Below are positions 1 through 10,659 of a stretch of 64,000 nt of DNA, one piece after another (position 1 is the stretch's first letter; every line of letters begins with the position of its first letter). A model generated the notes under the pieces. That model was not told the DNA's origin and made no database searches. It saw nothing but the letters and a program-made list of their open reading frames with translations. A program made the translations under genes and the position numbers. Location of the stretch: NCBI GenBank assembly GCA_947034885.2, contig OX344754.2, positions 21,284,501 to 21,348,500 on the forward strand, given 5' to 3'. The stretch is from Thuidium tamariscinum (lineage: Eukaryota > Streptophyta > Bryopsida > Hypnales > Thuidiaceae).

Positions 1-351
1 AAGTGAGCTTCTTTCTACTTACATTTTGAAACATGTAAAAAATTGTTTTGGTTGTATTTTTGGTGAATAAGCATCTCCTTAAAGTTGTTGCAAATAGAAT
101 TTTTTTTTATTGAAATTTTTTTCTATTTTTTATTAATTAAAACATTAAATTTTTATTTATTTTTAGATTTAGCACTTTCCTAGTTTTCCTATTTAGAGTT
201 TTATTTAACAAATTTTCTTTGGTGGTTACCTTCATCTTAAAGGTGCATACATTGAACATATTTTCAATTTTATTAAGAAATTATTTTTCTAATTTTAAAG
301 TACTCAAGAAAATATCATGAGTACTATTGCAAAATGCAATAAACAGTATAG
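1..351. other. AT-rich, no gene seen
   Basis: Low-complexity AT-rich DNA with many short homopolymer runs. I see no convincing reading frame, RNA gene or terminal repeat here. Confidence 0.5.
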
Positions 352-555
352 ATGGTCAATTTCATTAAAATGGCGATACTCCAATAAAATGGCATGACAT
401 TCCGTTAAAATGGTACAACATTCCATTAAAATGGCACATTTTCTTTCTCTACCACTAAGCCTCTATGTCAAAATGGCACATAGAATATGTCAAAATGGCA
501 CTAGAATTCGTCAAAATGGCACTCAAAATACCGCCATTTTAACGAAATTGACCAT
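352..555. mobile_element. 204-bp MITE with ~24-bp TIRs
   Basis: The left end ATGGTCAATTTCATTAAAAT is repeated in inverted form at the right end with one visible difference (ATTAAAA versus GTTAAAA). The copies are flanked by ATAG at 348-351 and 556-559, a likely 4-bp target duplication. The interior repeats the word AAAATGGCA several times. There is no coding capacity. An uninterrupted paralogous site lies at 7761-7800, where the same flanking words are joined directly, so this is an insertion. Superfamily is not assigned. Confidence 0.75.
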
Positions 556-1425
556 ATAGGTGTTTCTTGCAATCACCCGTAGCTTACTAGAACAATCTCA
601 TTGTTTAGATCAAAATAGTTTTCTTTTCAATCTTGAATCTATTTTTGCATAATAATTTTTTGATGAATGGATTTTTTTTTAAATTCTTAGACTCTCAACT
701 CAATTCTTTAGCATAAGAATTTAGATATCTAAAATCAATAGTGAAAACGTTTTAAATTTCAAAGATTCAAAGCCAAAATGCTACGTTAAATAAGGTGCAA
801 AAGAATTTTTTTTTTTTACTTTCAATCCATAGGTTGTCAATATGTACAAATTGGAATAAAACTAATGACAAGTGTTTCAATTATTACATAAATATATGCA
901 GGATCCTATTATGATCCTCCACCTTGGTAATGGCTTGTAGTTGAGTTTTTTTTGTGTCAATGTTTGGTAAAATTTCCTAGAGCATTTGTCTCTTTTTCAT
1001 AGCAACAAATCCATTACTCCTCTATCTTCTAAGGTGGGCACCCAAAATACACCACTAATCCTAATCCACCATCTTCATTTTGTATACGTCTAAAAATCAA
1101 GTGAATACCTATATGGAAAAAATTGTTTTAGAAGCAAAGAGGTTGTGACACTGGAAGTTAGCAAGAAAACAGTAGCTACTTCAAGTGGGCCCTGATCAAA
1201 GATTTAGCTTTTGTCTAATAATCAATTCAAACTACAAAGTTCATACACATATAATAGGATCATTAGGATCTCCTATACAACATGTATTTAATCTTTTAAC
1301 TTTTCAATTGTGGTTTAACACATGAATTGTAATACATTGTTGTTTACATACTATCATGGTCATTAAATTATTCTCTATTTGAAAATTATTTGGTCCCTAA
1401 CATTCTAATTTACTCTTGCTAGTAA
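556..1425. other. AT-rich, no gene seen
   Basis: No supported reading frame, RNA gene or terminal repeat was recognised in this stretch. Confidence 0.45.
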
Positions 1426-1586
1426 CACTACAAGAGAAAGCGGTGTTTTAAGTATAGTCCTAGAAATAAGATTTTAAATAATGACCTTTTTAGGAGATTT
1501 TAAGTAAAAAAATACGTGTCTTTCTAATAAAATTTTATTAGAAAGACACATATTTTTTACTTAAAACACCCCTTTCTTTTATAGTG
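1426..1586. mobile_element. 161-bp CACTA-type MITE, nearly palindromic
   Basis: It starts CACTACAAGAGAAAGCGGTG and ends with the imperfect inverse ...CTTTCTTTTATAGTG, the classic CACTA terminus. Inside, AAGTAAAAAAATACGTGTCT and its near-exact inverse meet around 1528, so most of the element folds on itself. It has no coding capacity. The flanking triplets (TAA on the left, TTT on the right) do not match as the usual 3-bp duplication, so the insertion is old or the duplication has decayed. It could be mobilised only in trans by a CACTA transposase such as that of the 14.5-47.3 kb element, although the terminal motifs differ. Confidence 0.8.
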
Positions 1587-2513
1587 TTTGGCCCAATAAA
1601 ATCATAATACATTAGGCTTTCACTTGTGAGGCTAGGGGGCTCCGCTTTCAAGGGGAACAAAAGGGCCCCCCAGAGAAGGTGAATAATGCTATGTTATCTT
1701 TTGACCAACACATGCAATTTCTTAGATCTATACCTTAAAGATAGGCTATTTGTTTTTTGTTTTTTTAATTTTGTTTTTTTAATTTGTTTGTTACATTGAA
1801 ATCTCTTGCACTGTGTGTCATCTGGTTGTGTTCATGGTACTATCAAAAAGCTCTCGGCAAGGAGGGGTGCGTGAGCTCTACTTCGTGGCATTCCAACTCA
1901 CAATGAGAAAGTTACAAAATTTCAAAGTTTTGATGAATTGGAAAATTATTTTTACTTTGATTTTGGTTGTGGCAACTGCACAGGGTGCACTAGTTGGTTC
2001 TTAAGATATAAAACCTAATTCTTTAGCCATTATAGTTCTTAGTTCTCATATTAGGATCAATCCAATTGTTCACTACAAAAAAAACCCATGAACTCTATTG
2101 GTGAGGTTATGTTCAGGCCATGGGTTTTTTTTAGGCAATTAAATGCCCAATTTCCTCAAAACGAAAAGGGGCAACTTCAAGCCTATAGAAAAAAATGAGG
2201 GTAAATGTGAAAAAAATGCCAAATAGAAATAATAGCCCTCTTTATCGTTGCCAACATGCTTCTAAAACCTCATATCATATATCATGCAAAGCCAAAATTG
2301 CATACAAAAATTACATATTCAAAACTGTATACTCAAAATTTGGCCTCCTTCAATTAAAGCCCCTAAGTTAAGGAGCCAGTCAACTTAAAACCTTCTTGAA
2401 AGGAAGGCCACATCACCATTTGTCCAAAAAACAAAAAACAAAAAACAAAAACCTGGTTCAAGCAAACAACATGCGCTCTCTTTCTTGCCTCCATGCCTAC
2501 TTGTGGTATATAA
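1587..2513. other. AT-rich spacer, no gene seen
   Basis: Contains only a short frame at 1813-2004 without recognisable features, and the hairpin at 2071-2138 listed separately. No gene is supported. Confidence 0.45.
2071..2138. repeat. CACTA-like end with short hairpin
   Basis: CACTACAAAAAAAACCCATG is followed about 35 bases later by the inverse CATGGGTTTTTTTTAG. This resembles a CACTA terminus that folds on itself. No matching TAGTG terminus or target duplication was found, so it may be a fragment or a chance hairpin. Confidence 0.35.
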
Positions 2514-2790
2514 CAATTCTACGGATCCGGCGAGAAACCGGATAATTCAATCCTTGTTGCAGAAGAATCAGAAGCAGCAGAAGTAGCCGTTGTAGGGAAG
2601 AAACAAGCCACGCCATGGCCAAACCGAGGAGACGACCACACCATCCCACAAGCCCTCCGAAGCCTCGATTTCCGGCTCCTCTTCGTCGCCACCATCTTCG
2701 GCGTCAGTTCCGGCTTCACCGCCACAAACAACATGGCCCAGTTGGGCTTGTCTTTTGGTTACTCCCCCACGAGCAGCGTTCGGGAAGATT
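2514..2790 (+). pseudogene. Fragment of NFD4-like MFS transporter
   Basis: On the + strand one frame is open from about 2514. It encodes a charged linker, then GDDHTIPQALRSLDF, then a hydrophobic helix, then NNMAQLGLSFGY. The order of linker, DxTIxQAL, hydrophobic helix and N-x2-Q-x-G-x-S-x-GY is that of the second half of NUCLEAR FUSION DEFECTIVE 4-like (nodulin-like, major facilitator) membrane proteins of plants. After residues PTSS the frame stays open to 2954, but the family's next helices are not recognisable, and no start codon or upstream exon is seen. It is therefore a truncated gene fragment, probably carried in by a transposon. It is more GC-rich than its surroundings. Confidence 0.65.
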
Positions 2791-3599
2791 TTAGAGTTTT
2801 ACCAGTAGATATCCTCTTTCTTCAAGACTGGTCTGGTTTTTCTTCAATGGTCACCAGTTTCATCCTCCTAATTCCTAAATTTTCCAATTTTTATCCTCCA
2901 ATATCATTTTGTTTCCAGTTTAATTCCTTCAAATTGAAAATTGGAGAAGTTTGAATCCTGTATTATCAAAAAATTGTTAGTTTAAAACCTAAATTAGAAT
3001 TGCTGTAAATCCTTGGCAGGAATTGAACCTGGCATAGCCTTTCACCTACTGAAAGCCAAGGATCCCCCCAACTCACCAAAGGTTGAGTTGAGATTGGTAA
3101 TGAAAAGAATTTTAGGGTTCAGGATTCTCACCATCTTCAAATGAATCCTCTGCTGTCCCTGTAAGATACTTTTCAGGGTTAGTAAATAAATATCTAAACT
3201 TTCTAGCATTCTTCCATACAGTGTCCGGAAAGAACCGTCGGCTAATACAAACTCAGCCAGTGAAAATGGTCAAATAACCAATTGGGTTTTCAAAGTGAAG
3301 GATCAAAAACCAGACAAAAAGTTGACATGATAGGAAATCAACCGGCATAAGGAAAAATTAGGGGGATATTTTACCCGCCTCAATTTACAATAGGGCGGAT
3401 TTCAGCCGCATCACTTTCTAAAAGGTAGGATTTTAGCTGCTACTCTTATATTTTAAGTGGTACATACCCCCCCCGGATAGTGAGAGGCGGATATCAACCA
3501 TCCTAAAATGGTGGGTATTGAGATAGGCCAGTAGTCTAGTATATCTGCAGTTCTGCACGATTAATTAAAATTAATTAATTAAAAAAAATTAAAAAAAAC
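2791..3599. other. No gene recognised
   Basis: Follows the transporter fragment. Contains scattered short repeats and a C-tract near 3470. No supported gene. Confidence 0.4.
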
Positions 3600-4098
3600 T
3601 TAGTTGCGTGGGCTCCCCTCCGCGCCTTCCTACAGTTCCTGCTGCCCCGGCCCTCGGCAGTCAGGCCCCCCGCCTCCCTGCAACCCTGCCATTGGGCTTG
3701 GGGTTTGGGCGGCCCAATTGGGCCAGTGGGCCCTAAGAGGGGACAGGCTGGGGTGATGGGCTGGGCTAGGCCTGCTGCAGCAGTGCCGCCTGCTTGACTC
3801 CCCGCCGACCCTTGCATTAGGGTTAGCCTCCGCGGCTCCGCCTCGGCGCCTCGTCGCTTCCGCCTCCTTGCTGCGGCGATGTGGCCGTTTGAATTCCTAG
3901 CCTGCTCTTGTAGTCCCGCCTTGCTCCTACATAGCTCCATGCCTCCATCTTGTTCCTTCATTGCTTCACACCTTCATTGTCATTGTTCAGCTGCTGCTCT
4001 TGCCATTGCTGGTCCGTTGGTGGTGCTCAACTCTCATTGCTGTTGCTGCGGTGGTGGTGATTTGGTGGAGCTTCCTCATTGTTGCTGCTGCGGTGCTG
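3600..4098. other. GC-rich block of unknown origin
   Basis: An abrupt GC-rich island within AT-rich DNA, with frames open on both strands (3575-3961 minus, 3879-4127 plus). These are proline-, alanine-, cysteine- or serine-rich and look like composition artefacts. It ends exactly at a CACTA terminus at 4099. It may be a gene fragment, an untranslated leader or a transposon subterminal region. Confidence 0.35.
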
Positions 4099-4330
4099 CA
4101 CTAGTAGAAAAATGGCGTCCGAATTAACAAATTTTCAACAGAAAACTGTTGATTTTTGTTGTTGATTAAGACATGTTGACCCGGACAATGTTGAGCCAAA
4201 AGGTGTTGATTTGGATGTTCCTTTCAACAACTTTGTGTTTTTCAAGAACATAAAACTGTACCTGCAGTTGTGTTACACAACACGGTTGTGTTAATAATGA
4301 ACAAAAAAGTATTCTACTGGATTATTGATG
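4099..4330 (+). mobile_element. Terminal region of a CACTA element
   Basis: Starts CACTAGTAGAAAAATGGCGT, a typical CACTA terminus. The next ~150 bases carry the word TGTTGA (or its inverse TCAACA) many times in both orientations, as expected for subterminal transposase-binding repeats. No matching opposite end (…TTCTACTAGTG) was found in the window, so only one end is present or the other has been lost. Confidence 0.55.
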
Positions 4331-6850
4331 ACAACAACTCCTTTGACCTCGGGTCTGGGAGTCTCATATACATCACTACTACGTAATTCAGCATATGCTG
4401 TTTCTTAATAAAAAGAATGCATTCAGAGTGATTGCAACAACATGAACGAATGAATTCTCAGTTTCTATTCCCAGTGCATTCCATTGAATGCCTGATTCAC
4501 AATTCCACAATTTCTCCATTTCTATGTGGCAAGTCCACTTCAAGTAGAAGATGGTTTATATCATTTCTGTATTTCTCTACCTGAGAACTGAAAAGGAATT
4601 CTGCAGCTTCCCACAAATGGGAATTCCATTTACTCTACACGCTTGATCTACCCTGGCCTCCTAGTCATTCTGCTCGATAGCAACATTTGTAATGCAAATG
4701 TTCAGGCCTCCTGAACTTCTACTCACAACAGGTACATTTCTGAACACATGAAGTGATTGCCGCATGAATCCTGTAATTACAGAAATGTGAACCTCGAGGT
4801 CCTTTTCGCAATTCCTTGGTACTGAAGGTGACCTGCAAGGAACGGAGATCATGGTACACCGTCAGCCTGCCTGCATACTCACTGCATGACGTTGTTGTGC
4901 TACTTGTAAGTTTCTCTTCTTTCTGCAAGCACATTCAATGCTCAGAAGGTTTTCAGTCTCATGGCACTGTAATTCCTACTTCTGCTAAACATGTAATCAT
5001 TGGAGTGGGACCACTAATGTAAACGTTGCCACCTACGAAGAAAACCTTTTCACTTTGAACTAATTTTCAATTTCAAATTCAAATAATCAATTCGTCCTTT
5101 CAAATTAAAATTTCTTTAGTTTCTGTACTACATATTACAGACTCACAAGTTCGAATCTACACTTGCAGGCACTACTGTCCAGGAAAGCTACTGTCAACAT
5201 TAATTAAGACATGAACTTCCACAAAGGAGAACCTATTTCAAACTACGCTCCGTCAATTTGCATAGGACAGACTCCCTACCTTTTAAGGATCATAGTCAAG
5301 TTACTCGCACACAATACCGGACAACCACTGCATCAATGTCTACTTCAGCAGTGGCCGCCTTCAAACAGAACTTCAGTGCCAGTTAATCCAAATTTCATAC
5401 TTCTAGAGATTCTCATGAAGTGCGGAGGCCCAGGTTCCACACAATATCCTACTAACACATTTATGAACACAAAGCTAGAAATTGCATTGCAATGTTCCAG
5501 GCTCTAGTTAATTTCATTTGAACTTCCACTGCATGGAGAACAACAAATCTGAACAGCTTTGAAGAAGTACAGCATTTCATGGATTCAATTTCAATAACGC
5601 AATATTAATTACATCTCCTATTACCTTCAATAATGTCCACATTCTTCAGATCTCTGAAACCACGGCTTACAATCTTCAAACTTCCAGGCCTCCGCTTCCT
5701 CATAAAAAACAAGGAATGATGCTCACATTCACTTCCGAAACTGGAAACATGGTCCAGAGCAGTAGGCTTCCCTCTGTTTCCTCAGTATGCCCTCGAAACT
5801 GCACATGCATGGGCCACAGCTTCATTAAAATATACTCATGGACAGCAGTCCGATTCCTACTTCTCTCACTTCACTTCCAGATCCATTTCTGTGCACTAGA
5901 TCACATGCTCTTCAAAAAATAGACCTTCACATACTCAACAACTGCTATCGGCTACTCACTCCATAGAATTCCATTTCTTCAAAAAATGCCTTCTTCACCC
6001 TACTTTAATCACAGTACTCCTAGTTCTGCTTTCATTACACAACCACTGTTCTTCACTCTCTTTTCCTCAATACAACCAGAACTTCGCGTACTACTAATTC
6101 AAAACTCATTTGATAGATGTTGCGCACCATGTGGATGTCACTGTGACTTGCACAAGCAACCTTCTTCAGATATGTCGAACAAACTGACAGCCCTCTTCAT
6201 ACAATCCTTTAGTACATGATTGTCCACACTCATTTCCAAATTCACAAAATCACGAAATTATTATTCAGGGGATCACTGTCAACCAAAAACCAAAAAAGGT
6301 GCGATGTTAAATTTTTAGATTCGCCACACAGAGGACGCTTCATATGCCTTCACTCCGTTAATTGACTAGACATGCCATCGTCATACCTATACTGGCCACT
6401 AAACTAACAGTGGAGTCCATTGAACAGCTGCATTTATTCGTCCTAGAACAACGGCAGCCTGCCAGCTTCAGAGGGGACTACCGTTCTCACTCATAAAGGG
6501 CGGATGAATCCCACATAAGACTGCCGTGCCTTCTGCGTCAATGAAAACACATTAGCTTCAATGTTACTGACAACCATCACCATGCCATTCAGGGTTTTCT
6601 CTGGCGACAACGTGACATCGCGACAACCAGACGTCACACGACGTCTCGTGGTTACCCTCGCGACGTCCAATAGAGTCAAAGTTACCTTTGACTTTTAAAA
6701 ATTTACCACACAGTAAATAACGCCACCTGGATGCCATGTGGCATCCACGTATTACATTTGGGAGGCGCATGCGGGTCTAAAAAAGATAGGCGACTACGGG
6801 TAGAGGGCGACCTCGGGTGGGGGCGACCTCGGGTAGGGGCGACCTCTTCC
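4331..6850. mobile_element. Remnant related to the giant CACTA element
   Basis: From about 4.4 to 6.5 kb the + strand is strongly G-poor and rich in words such as CTTCCA and ATTCC, like the left half of the 14.5-47.3 kb element and unlike the AT-rich DNA on either side. At 6590-6850 comes a sequence built like the inner-to-outer part of that element's TIR: a cluster of GCGAC words and ACGTC, then a TTTACC segment, then repeated GGGCGACCTCGGGT. No long frame survives. I read it as a deleted, diverged relative. Relatedness is inferred from composition and motif order, not from an alignment. Confidence 0.45.
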
Positions 6851-6906
6851 TTTTTTTTTTTTTTTTTTTTTAGCAAATGGGGAAACCCCATTGCATTAAA
6901 AAGAAA
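6851..6906 (-). repeat. Retroposon 3' tail (poly-A on minus strand)
   Basis: On the minus strand, TGCAATGGGGTTTCCCC plus ATTTGCT is followed by about 21 A residues. A small self-complementary GGGGTTTCCCC stem before poly-A is typical of plant LINE or SINE 3' ends. A similar tail with GGAATTCC lies at 48,328-48,380. No reverse transcriptase is attached. Confidence 0.4.
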
Positions 6907-6990
6907 GGAGGGTGACCTCTTCTAATGCTATTAAAAAAATTGCACTCATCTAAGAATACAAAAAATAAAAATTTAGAAACACTTAAAGCC

Positions 6991-7764
6991 TTTTGTCACA
7001 CCCTAGTTTTTTATTTGTTTTTGGCCATAACTTTTTATTTTTTGCTCCAAATGACTTAAAATTGGTAGGGAAGCTACTCATAGCTATTATAAATCTATAA
7101 TGAATTTTGGAGATTTTTCAAAAATAATTTATTATTTTTAAATAGCCCCAAAAATTTCTCACAATACTTGATTTAGGGGTTTTTAGCACCATTTACCTGC
7201 AAAAAAAACGAATTTTGACCTAAAATTTAGAGAGGATGGTCTCCTAGTAGACTTATAGCTACTGTCTAAATGAATTTTTAAAATACTTATTTTAATGTGT
7301 TGTAGAAGTCTACAAAGAGAGCTTCATTTTGCATTTTTTCTTAAAATACATAAAAATACATCATTTGGAAAAACTTTGCGGAGATGAGATTTGACCAAAA
7401 AACTCACTAAAATAATGTTTTATACCTTTGGAAAAAAATGCAAAATGAAGCTCTTTTTGTGGACTTCTACAATACATAAAAATAAGTCTATTTTGAAAAT
7501 TCATTTAGACAGTAGCTATAAATATACTAAGAGACCATCTTTTCTAAATTTTAGGTCAAAATTCGTTTTGGGGGGAGGTAAATGGTGCTAAAAACCCCTA
7601 AATCAAGTATTGTGAGAAATTTTTGGGGCTATTTTGAAAAATCTCCAAAATTCATTATAGATACATAATAGCCATGAGTAGCTTCCCAATAAATTTTGAA
7701 TCATTTGAAGCTAAAACACAAAATTTATGGCTAAAAAAAAATCGGAATCTAAGGTGTGACAAAA
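6991..7764. repeat. 774-bp fold-back inverted repeat
   Basis: The left arm (about 6991-7340) and right arm (about 7434-7764) are inverse copies along their whole length, with small differences, around a ~93-bp loop. The ends are TTTTGTCACACC and GGTGTGACAAAA. Transcription across it would give a hairpin RNA with ~330-bp arms. There is no coding capacity. It resembles a fold-back transposon or long MITE. No clear target duplication was identified. Confidence 0.8.
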
Positions 7765-9534
7765 CGCAACAAATAGTACAAGTGTTTCTTGCAATCACCC
7801 ATTAGAAGATATTAGCATTCAAGTTGGAAAAATAAAATTTTGAATGTTGGACTACAATTTCAATGACTTTGACCGTAATTCATGGAAATTTTTTGCACTA
7901 TAGACTTTGTTTTTTATGTTATATTATAATAAAAAAAATTGATTTAAAAGTCTAAGAAAAAAAATTCCAAAAAAACAAATTTGTTTTCAATCTCTAACCC
8001 CTAAAAGCCCAAAAGGTTAGGACAAAATGCAAATGTGATAAAATACAAGTTCTATAACTTTTTTGAAGTTATCATCAAAAAAGATTATATGAAACACAAA
8101 AAATAGAAAGTATCTATATAGGTAGAGTTTTAAAGTTGTTTTTAGATTATTTTCAAATGAATTTTGAAGATATAACTTCAAAAAATCACCAAAAATACAA
8201 ATTTCATCTTTAGCACTTGATTTTTTTTGGATTGGTCAAAATTGTGGTTTCTATTGATTTGTGAAAAAATGAAAAAGATCTAATAATGAAAGAATCAAAA
8301 TTTTCTCCAAATATTAAAATTTTCAACACTATGCAATTCTAAACACTTCCTACTATTTTTCTTATAATTTTTGTTTGATCACATTGATCTTAGTTTTGAA
8401 TGTAAATGTTGAAAGACAATCCAATTTTTTTAAATTGAAAAAAAATATAATGCCCAAAAATTCTACCCAAAGTCAAGCAACAACTAAAAAAAAGCCACGT
8501 GAGTACTTAGGGGTTTACAAATTGTTAAGTAGAAATAGGTTGAACAAAAAAATAAATTATTGATAGCTCTAGGATAGAATTGAATCACATAAATTCTAAT
8601 TGTGTGATTTTTCTAGGAAGAAAATTTTAACTTGATAAATAGTTTTTTAGAAAATTTGTGAAAATTGCATTCAAAATGAAATCTAATACGTTATTTTTCA
8701 AGAAGTTTCTATAGTTGCTCAAAAAACAAGATTATCTATAATTTTTTAATCATTAGTCCAAATAGAATGAATCATAGCTTTATATGTAGACAAGGGGATT
8801 CTTGATTCTTTACATGTTATATTTCAATTTCATTTTGTAGACTTTTTCATGCAGTAATTTAGGAATGAACAAATGAGAGTAAATTTTATAACAAAAATTA
8901 CAAAATATTTGCACAAGAGAATTCAAATTTGAGATTCTATGCATAGATCTCAACACCTTATCACCTTGCATACAAGATATTCAACATATTTTTCTAAATG
9001 GCACATCATAAAGAATTTGTTAATTTATTTACATTAGTTTTTGAAATTTAGAGGCATGCAATGTGGCCTACCCATTTATGGTAATATAGGAATATCATGT
9101 CCTATTACAAAATAATGGGTGGGGGAAACTATTTTCAAGAGCTTCATCAACCATAGTTTATCTGTAAGCAAATTCACCAACTATCCATTTGTCATTTGCT
9201 TCTTCGAAGCAATACACCCAACTTCCTCATTAAGCACCTTAATGTTGATGTATTTTCAAATACTTCACTATTGTATTTTTCCATATTATTAATTAATTTT
9301 CATCAAGTTGGCAAATTTTCCAATAGAAAACAAAATAGATTCCATTGTATATTTATACTTTGCTTGCATTCTCTCTATACTCTTCTTTAAATGTTATCAC
9401 TTGTTCACAGAGAATAATTTTAGAGTCATCTACCAACAATTCTTTAATTTTTAGGAAAAATAGTAAACAAGTTGAAAAATCTCAATCTAATGCCAAAAAA
9501 AATCCAAAATAAAAGAGAATGTTACAAAAGGCAA
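7765..9534. other. AT-rich, no gene seen
   Basis: Starts with the empty-site sequence matching the MITE flanks of 331-575. The rest is AT-rich and shows only short random frames. Confidence 0.45.
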
Positions 9535-10245
9535 GGCAATGGCTCCCACCTCCACCTCCAACTGCCCCACACCCGCGGTCGCCCACAAGAGGTCGCCCCA
9601 AGACCCGAAGTCGCCCCAAAATGGCCCCAAAATGACTTTTTTTGAGCTTGGTTGAGGGAATGGCTCCCACCTCCACCCGCGGTCGCCCTAGACCCGCGTT
9701 CTCCTACCTTCGGTCGCCCCACACCCGCGGTCGCCCACAAGAGGTCACCCCAAGACCCGAAGTCGCCCCAAAATGGCCCAAAATGGCCCCAAAATGACTT
9801 TTTTTGAGCTTGGTTGAGGGAATGGCTCCCACCTCCACCCGCGGTCACCCTAGACCCGCGTTCTCCTACCTTCGGTCGCCCCACACCCGCGGTCGCCCAC
9901 AAGAGGTCGCCCCAAGACCCAAAGTCGCCCCAAAATGGCCCAAAATGACCCCAAAATGACTTTTTTTGAACTTGGTTGAGGGAATGGCTCCCACCTCCAC
10001 CCGCGGTCGCCCTAGACCCGCGTTCTCCTACCTTCGGTCGCCCCACACCCGCGGTCGCCCACAAGAGGTCGCCCCAAGACCCGAAGTCGCCCCAAAATGG
10101 CCCAAAATGACCCCAAAATGACTTTTTTTGAACTTGGTTGAGGGAATGGCTCCCACCTCCACCCGCGGTCGCCCTAGACCCGCATTCTCCTACCTTCAGT
10201 CGCCCCACACCCGCGGTCGCCCACAAGAGGTTGCCCTTGAGAAGT
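9535..10245. repeat. ~162-bp GC-rich tandem array (~4.4 copies)
   Basis: The phrase TGGCTCCCACCTCCACC recurs at 9661, 9824, 9985 and 10,147, preceded by a partial copy from 9538, giving a unit of about 162 bp. Each unit carries GGTCGCCC several times plus an AAAATGACTTTTTTTGA segment. Because 162 is a multiple of three, the minus strand keeps an artificial ~295-codon frame with 54-residue Gly/Trp-rich repeats. I do not regard this as a gene. The GGTCGCCC motif is the same as in the TIRs of the giant element. Confidence 0.85.
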
Positions 10246-10659
10246 GGTCGCGAAAGAAACATAGAGTATGACATTTTTTTGAAAAATGGAGGGAAAGAAG
10301 AGTCTAGCTCATTGTGAGTACTTACACTTGCTTCAATTTCTGAATTGATTAATGTACCTTCTATGTTTGGTGACCTAAGAAAATGTTTATGTTTGAAATT
10401 AGACTTCAATGCCTAAATGGCTAAATGTCTAATCTCATTTGCTAAATATCAAAGCTCTTCTCAAGATTTGTTTACTTTCGATTGTCTATAGTAAGGTTTT
10501 AATTTTTGTGTATCTAATTTAACCTATGAGTTCTTTCTACTGGATAATTGGAGTGATAAGGTCACAACTTTCATTGAGGATTCAGATTTTGCGGAAAGGG
10601 AAATTTATTATTGTATGAATGTTTATGTAAATGGAATTGTAATTTTTAATGTATTGATA
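10246..10659. other. AT-rich spacer
   Basis: No gene or clear repeat boundary seen between the GC-rich array and the satellite. Confidence 0.4.

Noticed and set aside
3010..3095. tRNA-like sequence (GGTTCAATTCC T-arm-like word on the minus strand)
   Set aside because: No acceptor stem pairing or anticodon arm could be built around it.
3575..3961. 128-codon minus-strand frame in the GC-rich block
   Set aside because: Low-complexity Gly/Ala/Arg-rich, no homology recognised, and open frames are expected in GC-rich DNA.
9522..10409. 295-codon minus-strand frame
   Set aside because: It is the translation of a 162-bp tandem repeat whose unit is a multiple of three; no start context or domain.
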